Source of the DNA: Acidobacteriota bacterium
Lineage (GTDB): Bacteria > Acidobacteriota > Vicinamibacteria > Vicinamibacterales > UBA2999
DNA length: 64,000 bases
Direction of reading: 5' to 3'
Assembly: GCA_030697165.1 (NCBI GenBank)
Contig: JAUYQQ010000003.1
Coordinates: 1-64,000, forward strand
A program made the position numbers and the translations under genes. Under the pieces are notes generated by a model. The model was not told the DNA's origin. It ran no database searches and saw nothing but the letters and a program-made list of their open reading frames with translations. Shown one piece after another: positions 45,312 through 52,023 of the stretch (position 1 is the first letter of the stretch; the number at the start of each line of letters is the position of its first letter).

Positions 45312-46337
45312 TCAGGGCGCGCCGAGGAAGGGCCCAATCGGCGCGGGCGTGAAGCAGACGATCAGGATCGCCAGGGCGACGCCCGCCAGCACCAGCCGTC
45401 CGCGATCCAAAGGCTCATCGTCGTTCAGGGTCGGTGGATGCCGCGGGCCCATCAGCGCAATCATGATCACCAGCAGCACCGTCCAGGCGATCCAGCTGGA
45501 TGAGACGTAGGTCAGGCCAACGGCGACGCCCACCATCACGATGGTGATGGCCGTGGCGCGGTGGCCGAACACCGCATAGGCAATGTGACCACCGTCCAGT
45601 TGTGCGATCGGGAAAAGGTTGAGGGCCGTGGCGAGCAGCCCGAACCACGCCGCAAACGCCATCGGATGCATGTTGATGGAGTAGCCGTCGCCGACGTCGC
45701 CCCAGATCAGCCACGCCGCGAACCGGAACAGCAGCGGCTCGCCCAGTTCGATCAGGTTCGAGGCGTCGGCGGGCAGCCGATCGACCCGCGAGAGCCAGAC
45801 CCCGATGAACAACGCCGGCACCGCGACGACGAAGCCGGCCAGCGGGCCGGCGATGCCAATATCGAAAAGGGCAATCTTGTTCGGGATGCGCGTTCGGATC
45901 CGGATAAAGGCGCCGAGCGTGCCGGTGAGGAAGACGGGCGCCGGCAGGAAGTAGGGACGCGTTGCCTCCACGCCGTAGCGCAGGCACGCGATGTAGTGCC
46001 CCATCTCGTGGCAGCCGAGAATGGCCAGGATGGTGAGGCTATACCAAAGGCCGCGGACCCAGAACATCGGCTCGGCAAAGATGGAACTCGCGGCGGGATC
46101 AGCCGGCAGGTCATTGACCGTCGCCAGGTCGATCGAGAAGCTGTAGTAGTGGCAACCGCCGGCCAGCGTGGTCGTGACGAGTGTTGCGGCCAGCAAGGCG
46201 AGTTGGACCCACAGCCTGCCGTGGTCGGGTGGTGGCAGCTCGGCCGGCACGAAGACCGGCACGAAATCGTCGTACCGATCGACCGGATCTGGAATGGGCA
46301 AAGACGAGGGACCTGGCGGCCCCGGGGGCGGGTGCAC
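45312..46337 (-). CDS. Site-2 protease-like M50 zinc metallopeptidase
   Basis: 341 residues from GTG 46337. A Pro-rich cytoplasmic N-terminus is followed by about eight membrane helices. The zinc site is complete: HEMGH (His110, Glu111, His114) and NLFPIAQLDGGH (Asp248), each in a membrane helix. FDIGIAGPLAGFVVAVPALFIG is also conserved in the family. The lack of a PDZ domain resembles the EGY/AtEGY-like group of intramembrane proteases. Its substrate is unknown, possibly an anti-sigma factor. It lies five bases downstream of the HU gene and is convergent with priA. Confidence 0.88.
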   Translation of the reverse strand: MHPPPGPPGPSSLPIPDPVDRYDDFVPVFVPAELPPPDHGRLWVQLALLAATLVTTTLAGGCHYYSFSIDLATVNDLPADPAASSIFAEPMFWVRGLWYSLTILAILGCHEMGHYIACLRYGVEATRPYFLPAPVFLTGTLGAFIRIRTRIPNKIALFDIGIAGPLAGFVVAVPALFIGVWLSRVDRLPADASNLIELGEPLLFRFAAWLIWGDVGDGYSINMHPMAFAAWFGLLATALNLFPIAQLDGGHIAYAVFGHRATAITIVMVGVAVGLTYVSSSWIAWTVLLVIMIALMGPRHPPTLNDDEPLDRGRLVLAGVALAILIVCFTPAPIGPFLGAP

Positions 46338-46342
46338 GGGCC

Positions 46343-46612
46343 TTAACCGATGTTCTGCAGTTCCTTGCCGGGCTTGAAGCGAATGGTCCGGCCCGGCGGG
46401 ATGCGCACTTCCTTGCCGGTCCGGGGATTGCGGCCAATCCCGCGCTTTCTGGGCTTTACCTGAAACACGCCAAACCCCCGCAGCTCAATGCGTTCGCCGC
46501 GCTGCATCGAGTGACGCATCGCTTCAAATACCGCATCCACTGCCAGCTCGGCCTTCACCTTGGTGACGTCTGCCACCCGCGAGACCTCGTTCACGATGTC
46601 GACCTTGATCAT
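46343..46612 (-). CDS. HU/IHF-family nucleoid protein
   Basis: 89 residues, the expected length. Dimerisation helices (MIKVDIVNEVSRVADVTKVK) are followed by the beta-arm signature GFGVFQVKPRKRGIGRNPRTGKEVRIPPG with the intercalating proline. It bends and compacts DNA as a dimer. The GRNPRTG arm is closer to HU/IHF-beta types and does not by itself separate HU from IHF. ATG 46612 follows AGGGAG; a promoter with perfect -35 lies upstream. Confidence 0.95.
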   Translation of the reverse strand: MIKVDIVNEVSRVADVTKVKAELAVDAVFEAMRHSMQRGERIELRGFGVFQVKPRKRGIGRNPRTGKEVRIPPGRTIRFKPGKELQNIG

Positions 46613-46643
46613 GCTCCCTGGTCGCTCCTCGATCAGTGTAACT

Positions 46644-46672
46644 AGCTTAAATCAGGGCACTTACGCTGTCAA
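46644..46672 (-). promoter_or_regulatory. Sigma-70-like promoter of the HU-M50 operon
   Basis: On the minus strand TTGACA (46672-46667) is followed after 17 nt by TAAGCT (46649-46644). The -35 is perfect and the -10 weak. The leader to ATG 46612 would be about 25 nt. Confidence 0.5.
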
Positions 46673-46775
46673 ACGGATAAGTGCTTTGTCTGGATGTATT
46701 TATCGGCAGCCGCGTGCAGGGCTGTAGGGGAGAGTCCGCCGCAAGCCCTTTTAAACCTGTAAGATAGAGGGAATC

Positions 46776-48533
46776 GTGTCACAGAAGCCCTTGCCCCGCG
46801 TCGTGCTGGTCGGCCGGCCAAATGTCGGTAAGTCGACGCTGTTCAATCGCTTGAGCGGCGCCCGGCGGTCGATCGTCACCTCCATTGCCGGGACGACGCG
46901 CGACGTCATTACCCATCCGGTCACGTGGGGCGACGCGCGGTTTGACCTGACCGATACCGGCGGCCTGTTCGGGGCCAGTGAAGATCCGCTGCACGAACTG
47001 GTGGTCGAGCGGGGACAACGCGCGCTCAAGTCCGCCGAGCTCATCATCTTCGTCGTCGATGGCCGCGAGGGCCTGATTCCCGGCGACCAGGAGATTGCCG
47101 CCGCCGCCCGTGAAACCGGCGTGCCCGTGATCCTGGCCATTAACAAGATGGATGACCGCCGCGGCCGCGACGGCGCGCTCGAGTTGTACAAGATGGGTTT
47201 CGACTCGGTCGTCGAAATCAGCGCCGAGCATGGGCAAGCCGTCGGCGACCTGCTCGAGGTGATCGTGGCGATCCTTCCGCAGACCCGGTCGAGGGCGGTG
47301 GAGCCGGAGCCTGTCATTGATGACGAAGCCGCGGTTGAGGCCGCCGACGATACCCCCGTCGAAACCGCCATCGCCATTGTCGGCCGGCCCAACGCGGGCA
47401 AGTCGTCGCTGGTGAACCGGCTGCTGCGCGAGGAGCGCATGATCGTGTCCGAGATGCCGGGCACCACGCGCGACTCGGTGGATTCGGTACTGATGTGGCA
47501 TCGCCGGCAGTTCCGCATCGTCGACACCGCCGGCATTCGCAAGCCCGGTAAGGTTTCGAAGTCGGGGCAGGTCGAAACCCTCAGCGTGATGCTGGCCAAG
47601 CGCGCCATCGAGCGCGCCGACGTCGTCGTGCTGGTGATCGATGCGACCGTCGGCCCCACCGACCAGGACGGCGCCATTGCCGGCGCCGCGAAGGATGCTG
47701 GCCGCGGCGTGATTGTCGCCGCCAACAAGTGGGACCTCATGAAAGAGCAGGGACCCGAGGCGGCGAAGGTGTTCGACGAGAACCTGCGGTATCAACTCAA
47801 GTTCCTCGACTTCGCGCCGATCCTGCACATCTCGGCCGCCACCGGCGAGCGCACGCCGAAACTGCTGGAGATGGTGGACAAGGTTTACGCCGCGACGCGC
47901 AAGCGGGTGCCCACCGGTGAACTGAATCGCTTCATCGAGAAGATCACGAGCGCCGCGCCCCCGGTCACGGCGAGCCGCCGCAACATGCGCGTCATGTACG
48001 CCGCGCAGGCGGCCGTGGCGCCGCCGACGTTCATCCTGTTCACCAACAGCCTCACGAAGCTGCACTTTTCGTACGAGCGTTTTCTCGAGAACCGCCTGCG
48101 CGAGGAATACCAGTTTCTGGGCGCGCCGATCCGCATCCAGATTCGCGGCCGCGCCGAGCAGCGCGGCGACGATGCGCGCAAGACGGCGCGAGAGCGTGCG
48201 CCCGAGCGGCGCAGCCCGGTTCGCAAGGGGCCCGGCTCGAAGCGCTCCAAGCACGAGCGCTTGAAGGCGGCTAGTAAGGCGGGTGGGGCGGGTAGGGCTG
48301 GTAAGGCAGGTAAGGCGGGTGGGGCCTGGGACAAGCCTGTTCACGACCGAGCCAGGGTGGGTAAGGCGGGTGGGGCTGGTAAGGCGGGTGGGGCTGGTCG
48401 GGCGGGTGAGGCGGGTAAGGCGGGTAAGGGGAAGAGCAAGCCCGTGTCGGCGAAGCAGAAGTCGCGCGCGGCGCAGCCGAACTTGTCGAAGAAGTCGCGC
48501 GCCGGCAAGGGGCCGCGGCGGTCGGGCCGCTAG
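46776..48533 (+). CDS. der: Ribosome biogenesis GTPase Der (EngA) with long basic tail
   Basis: 585 residues from GTG 46776. Two tandem G domains: GRPNVGKST, DTGG, NKMD in the first and GRPNAGKSS, DTAGI, NKWD in the second. The KH-like C-terminal domain ends near residue 459 (LGAPIRIQIRGR). The remaining 126 residues are a Lys/Gly/Ala/Arg-rich tail, part of it encoded by 9-bp minisatellites (48274-48432), giving GKAGG/GRAGK repeats. Der helps assemble the 50S subunit. Canonical Der ends soon after the KH domain; a basic tail could bind rRNA but is not conserved in the family. Confidence 0.95.
   Translation: MSQKPLPRVVLVGRPNVGKSTLFNRLSGARRSIVTSIAGTTRDVITHPVTWGDARFDLTDTGGLFGASEDPLHELVVERGQRALKSAELIIFVVDGREGLIPGDQEIAAAARETGVPVILAINKMDDRRGRDGALELYKMGFDSVVEISAEHGQAVGDLLEVIVAILPQTRSRAVEPEPVIDDEAAVEAADDTPVETAIAIVGRPNAGKSSLVNRLLREERMIVSEMPGTTRDSVDSVLMWHRRQFRIVDTAGIRKPGKVSKSGQVETLSVMLAKRAIERADVVVLVIDATVGPTDQDGAIAGAAKDAGRGVIVAANKWDLMKEQGPEAAKVFDENLRYQLKFLDFAPILHISAATGERTPKLLEMVDKVYAATRKRVPTGELNRFIEKITSAAPPVTASRRNMRVMYAAQAAVAPPTFILFTNSLTKLHFSYERFLENRLREEYQFLGAPIRIQIRGRAEQRGDDARKTARERAPERRSPVRKGPGSKRSKHERLKAASKAGGAGRAGKAGKAGGAWDKPVHDRARVGKAGGAGKAGGAGRAGEAGKAGKGKSKPVSAKQKSRAAQPNLSKKSRAGKGPRRSGR
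48274..48432. repeat. 9-bp minisatellite in the der tail
   Basis: Units of GGTAAGGCG, GGTGGGGCT, GGTCGGGCG and GGTGAGGCG run in two blocks separated by about 40 nt of unique sequence. In frame they encode Gly-Lys-Ala, Gly-Gly-Ala and Gly-Arg-Ala triplets. Confidence 0.9.
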
Positions 48534-48570
48534 GGCCTGCGTGCTATACTCCCCGCTGGATATTGCCTCG

Positions 48571-49026
48571 ATGGCTGCACCCAAGCGCGAGCTATTCAAG
48601 GCCGCGGACGTCTGCGAAGTGGTGCAGGTTCAGCCGTACGTATTGCGGTCCTGGGAAGCCGAGTTCCCGCAAATCGGCCAGGTGCCGGCCGGCGGCGGCC
48701 CGCGCCTCTATCGCCGCTCGGACGTCGAGCTGGTCCTCCGCATCAAGCAGCTCGTCTTCGATGAAGGCCTGACCTTGTCGGGCGCCCGCAGGCGCCTGGA
48801 CGAAGACGGCGAAGGCCCCGACAGCGGCGCGGCGGCGATGCTGGTGGAAGAGGTCGTCGGCGATCGCGTGCTGGACCGCCTGCGGCACGTGAAGACCGGG
48901 CTGCAGTCGATCCTGCAGATGCTCTCCAAAGACGGTGTCGAGGCCGCAGAGCTGCAATTGGTGCCTCCGCCTGCGCCCGCCGAGGCGAAGAAGAAGACAG
49001 TAGCGAAAGCCGCCAAGAGAAAATAG
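48571..49026 (+). CDS. MerR-family transcriptional regulator
   Basis: 151 residues from ATG 48571. The winged HTH is near residues 6-70 (LFKAADVCEVVQVQPYVLRSWEAEFP, then RLYRRSDVELVLRIKQLVFDEGLTL). The rest is a short helical segment and a Lys/Ala tail; no effector-binding domain or metal cysteines are visible. It most resembles the small MlrA/HspR-like MerR regulators found next to ihf and pheT in many genomes. TATACT at 48545 may be its -10. tRNA-Pro follows 39 nt after the stop. The targets are unknown. Confidence 0.85.
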   Translation: MAAPKRELFKAADVCEVVQVQPYVLRSWEAEFPQIGQVPAGGGPRLYRRSDVELVLRIKQLVFDEGLTLSGARRRLDEDGEGPDSGAAAMLVEEVVGDRVLDRLRHVKTGLQSILQMLSKDGVEAAELQLVPPPAPAEAKKKTVAKAAKRK

Positions 49027-49065
49027 AATCGATTTACCCCTGAAGTCCGTCAGCGCAAGTCTGGA

Positions 49066-49142
49066 CGGGATGTAGCGTAGCCTGGTAGCGCGCCTGCTTG
49101 GGGTGCAGGAGGTCCCGAGTTCGAATCTCGGCATCCCGACCA
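49066..49142 (+). tRNA. tRNA-Pro(GGG)
   Basis: A complete 77-nt cloverleaf with encoded CCA. Acceptor CGGGATG (49066-49072) pairs with CATCCCG (49132-49138). The anticodon stem CCTGC/GCAGG encloses loop TTGGGGT with anticodon GGG. The T loop is GTTCGAATC. The C1-G72 pair is characteristic of bacterial tRNA-Pro. Confidence 0.97.
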
Positions 49143-49145
49143 ACC

Positions 49146-50210
49146 TTGAAACTCTCCGCAAAGACTCTCCTTCAACTGACACCGATCGCCATCGCGGCGA
49201 TTCTTGCTGGCTTTCCGCCCGCGCCGGTAACCGTGGAACGGTTCTACGCGCGCTGGCTGTATCCCGCGCTTCAAGCCAACCTGACGGCGTTCTCGAATCG
49301 CGCGGCGTGGCCGCTGTTTGATTTCACTCTCGGCATCGTCATCGCGCTGCTGATCGGCGGCTGGATCTACTGGCTGCGCCGTATTCGTCGCGAGCGGTGG
49401 TTTAAGCCGATTGGCCGCGGCTTGTTCGCGACGCTCGCTGGCGCCTCGATCGTCTACCTGTGGTTCGTCGCTGCGTGGGGGCTGAACTACGTGCGTCCGC
49501 CGCTCGAGTCGGTCATGTCTTTCGACGAGTCGCGCATCACGCCAATCGCCGTGCGCTTGCTCGCGGAGCACGCGGTTCGCGAGGCCAACCGCACCTACGC
49601 GGCGGCGCATGCCGCCGGGTTCCCCGGGATTCACGACCGGCCGTCGGCACTGGCCGACGCGCTGCACCAGGTGGAGCGCGAACTGGGACGTCCACGTCCG
49701 ACCCTGCTGGCGCAGCCCAAGTCGTCGATCCTGTCGCCGTTCTATCGCGCTTCCGGCGTCAGTGGACAACTCGCGCCGTTCTTCCTCGAGACGCTGCTCA
49801 ATCCGGACCTGACCGGCCCCGAGCGGCCGGCGGTGCTCGCGCACGAGTGGGCGCACTTGTCGGGCTTCGCTCCTGAATCGGATGCCAGCTTCGTCGGCTA
49901 CCTCGCGGCGCTGCGTGCGGGCCCCGCCGCGGAATATAGCGTGTGGCTGGACCTGGTGTCGGAAGCCTCGAACCAGCTGCAGCCGGTGACGCAGCGGCTG
50001 GTGCTCGAGCCGTTGGCAGAAGGGCCGCGCCGGGATCAGCAGGCGATTCGTGAACGGCTGAAAGCGCTGGTGCAACCCGTCGAACGCGTGGCATGGTCCA
50101 CGTACGATCAGTTGCTGAAGTCGCAAGGGGTCGAAGAAGGTGTGCGAAGCTACAGCCGCGTGATCCAACTCCTGATTGGTAGTGATGCCTTGAAGATTCC
50201 GAGCCAATGA
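49146..50210 (+). CDS. DUF3810-like membrane protein with HExxH motif
   Basis: 354 residues from TTG 49146, only three bases after the tRNA CCA; any earlier start would lie in the tRNA. Three N-terminal membrane helices (about 8-25, 55-77, 96-118) precede a large extracytoplasmic domain containing AHEWAHLSGF (HEWAH near residue 235) and AEYSVWL. This matches DUF3810, a family of predicted membrane metallopeptidases that are not characterised. SILSPFYRASGVSGQL upstream of the motif is also conserved. Its end overlaps tsaC by 4 nt. Confidence 0.8.
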   Translation: MKLSAKTLLQLTPIAIAAILAGFPPAPVTVERFYARWLYPALQANLTAFSNRAAWPLFDFTLGIVIALLIGGWIYWLRRIRRERWFKPIGRGLFATLAGASIVYLWFVAAWGLNYVRPPLESVMSFDESRITPIAVRLLAEHAVREANRTYAAAHAAGFPGIHDRPSALADALHQVERELGRPRPTLLAQPKSSILSPFYRASGVSGQLAPFFLETLLNPDLTGPERPAVLAHEWAHLSGFAPESDASFVGYLAALRAGPAAEYSVWLDLVSEASNQLQPVTQRLVLEPLAEGPRRDQQAIRERLKALVQPVERVAWSTYDQLLKSQGVEEGVRSYSRVIQLLIGSDALKIPSQ

Positions 50211-51280
50211 AGACCCGTGTCCTGAAAGTCGATCCCAGCCAGCCCGATCCCGGCGTCGTGGAGGAAGCGGCGCAGGCCATTCGCGACGGCAAGCTCGTGG
50301 CGTTTCCGACCGAGACCGTCTATGGCCTTGGCGCCAACGCGCTGGATCCCGCGGCGGTGGCGAAGATTTTCGAGGCCAAGGGGCGGCCCGCTACCGATCC
50401 CCTCATCGTGCACATTGCCCACATCGGGCAACTGTCCATGTGCGCGTCGCAGGTGCCGCCGGCGGCGCGGAAGCTGGGCCTGGCCTTCTGGGCAGGGCCG
50501 CTCACGATCATCCTGCCGAAGAAGCCGCAGATCCCCGACAGCGTGACCGCCGGCTTGCCCAGCGTCGCGGTGCGGGTGCCCTCGCACCGGGTCGCGCGCG
50601 CGCTGATGGAGATGGCGGGAGTGCCGGTGGCAGCGCCGAGCGCCAACCGGTTCTCGCGGCCGAGTCCCACGACCGCCGCGCACGTGCTCGCCGATCTCGA
50701 CGGCCGGATCGATGTCGTGCTCGACGGCGGCGCCACCGACATCGGCGTCGAGTCGACCATCGTGGACTTCACCGTGGACCCGCCCGTGATGCGCCGGCCC
50801 GGTGGATTGACGCTCGAGCAGATCCGCAGCGTGGTGCCGGAAGTGGTGGCCGTCAACGATCAGGGCAGCGCCGGGGTGGCGCAGGTTGCGCCCGGTCAAC
50901 TGACGCGGCACTATGCGCCGCAAGCGGAATTGACCCTCTATCTGGGCGCCGCCCACCTGGCCGTGGCTCGAGTGGCCGCCGATACCAGGACGCTGACCGC
51001 CAGGGGCGCGCGCGTCGGCATCCTCGCGCCCGAGGAGGATCTCCGTGCTCTCGCGCCGGAGCTGGCTCCGTTGGCGGCAACGGGGCGCGTGGAAGTGCAG
51101 CCCTATGGGTCGCGAAGCGATCCGGAGCGGTCGGCGCGGGAGTTGTTCGCCGGGTTGAGGGCGCTTGATGCCTGCGGCGTCTCCTATATCCTGGCGACCG
51201 CCACCGACGCCGGCGGTCTAGGGCTCGCCGTCGTGGATCGGCTCACGCGTGCGGCCGAGGGGCGAGTCCGCAGGGTCTAG
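50207..51280 (+). CDS. Threonylcarbamoyl-AMP synthase (Sua5 type)
   Basis: 357 residues, the two-domain Sua5 length, not the shorter TsaC. The YrdC-like domain (about 1-215) has the KxR...SxN substrate site: PTETVYGLGANA, AKGRPATDPLIVHI, FWAGPLTIIL, VAVRVPSHRVARAL, APSANRFSRPSPTTA, VESTIVDF and RPGGLTLEQI. The linker PGQLTRHYAPQAEL and the Sua5 C-domain follow. It makes threonylcarbamoyl-AMP from threonine, bicarbonate and ATP for t6A37 in tRNA. tsaB, tsaD and tsaE are not in the window. Confidence 0.94.
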   Translation: MKTRVLKVDPSQPDPGVVEEAAQAIRDGKLVAFPTETVYGLGANALDPAAVAKIFEAKGRPATDPLIVHIAHIGQLSMCASQVPPAARKLGLAFWAGPLTIILPKKPQIPDSVTAGLPSVAVRVPSHRVARALMEMAGVPVAAPSANRFSRPSPTTAAHVLADLDGRIDVVLDGGATDIGVESTIVDFTVDPPVMRRPGGLTLEQIRSVVPEVVAVNDQGSAGVAQVAPGQLTRHYAPQAELTLYLGAAHLAVARVAADTRTLTARGARVGILAPEEDLRALAPELAPLAATGRVEVQPYGSRSDPERSARELFAGLRALDACGVSYILATATDAGGLGLAVVDRLTRAAEGRVRRV

Positions 51281-51288
51281 TCCAGTCT

Positions 51289-51302
51289 TGAACGTTCGTT
51301 CA
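51289..51302. promoter_or_regulatory. Candidate operator upstream of the molybdenum hydroxylase operon
   Basis: TGAACG-TT-CGTTCA is a perfect 6-bp inverted repeat with a 2-nt centre, in the style of TetR-family operators. It lies 83-96 nt before the ATG at 51385. TATCAT (51352-51357) may be the -10. No TetR gene is adjacent, so the role is inferred. Confidence 0.35.
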
Positions 51303-51384
51303 GGTTGAATCTACGACCGCAGTCGGCGTATTCCATCGGAACAGTTGGTGCTATCATGCGCAGAAATTCTGGGGGGATGGCTCA

Positions 51385-52020
51385 ATGAGTCAAGAAGGTA
51401 TGACAGGCGTTCCGGGCCCACAGCCCGGCCATTCGCGACGGAACTTCATCAAGGGTGTGATCGCAGCTGGCGCGACCGTTTCTGCGTCGGCATACCTCTT
51501 CCGCACCACCATCATGGGCCAAAACGATGGCATGGCGGGTGCGGTCGAACGTCTCATCACGCTCGACGTCAACGGCCAGCAGCGCCGTGTGGACGTGCTG
51601 AAGAACGAGACGCTCTCCAACACCTTGCGCTACAAGCTCGGTCTGACCGGCACCAAGCTCGGTTGTGACCGGTCGGAGTGTGGCGCCTGCACGGTGCTGG
51701 TGGACGATGTGCCGCGGTATGCGTGTTCAGTGCTGACGCACAGCGTGCGCGGCAAGAAGATTCAGAGCATTGAAGGACTCGCGGCTCCCGATGGCACGCT
51801 GCACCCGGTGCAGCAGGCCGTGGTCGATGGCCAGGGCTTCCAGTGCGCCTTCTGCATGCCGGGCTTCGTTATGGCCACGGTGGGCTTCCTCAAGACCAAT
51901 CCCACGCCGACGCGCGAGCAAATGGCGCACGGCATTTCCGGCAACCTGTGCCGGTGCGCCGATTACAACAAGATCCTGGATGTCATGATGGTGGCAGCCG
52001 ACAAGTCGAGGGGGGCGTAA
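51385..52020 (+). CDS. Tat-exported [2Fe-2S] subunit of molybdenum hydroxylase
   Basis: 211 residues. The twin-arginine signal is SRRNFIKG (17-24) followed by a hydrophobic stretch. The plant-type ferredoxin domain has cluster ligands C94, C99, C102 and C114; the helical domain has C154, C157, C189 and C191 (CAFCMPG, NLCRC). Each binds one [2Fe-2S]. The subunit passes electrons from the molybdopterin subunit and its Tat signal probably exports the folded partner, as for PaoA of E. coli. It is the first of five overlapping or closely spaced genes. Confidence 0.94.
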   Translation: MSQEGMTGVPGPQPGHSRRNFIKGVIAAGATVSASAYLFRTTIMGQNDGMAGAVERLITLDVNGQQRRVDVLKNETLSNTLRYKLGLTGTKLGCDRSECGACTVLVDDVPRYACSVLTHSVRGKKIQSIEGLAAPDGTLHPVQQAVVDGQGFQCAFCMPGFVMATVGFLKTNPTPTREQMAHGISGNLCRCADYNKILDVMMVAADKSRGA

Positions 52021-52023
52021 ACC

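Noticed and set aside
46779-48599. Leftward open frame (606 codons) antisense to der
   Set aside because: It is a shadow of der and its minisatellite; no recognisable domain.
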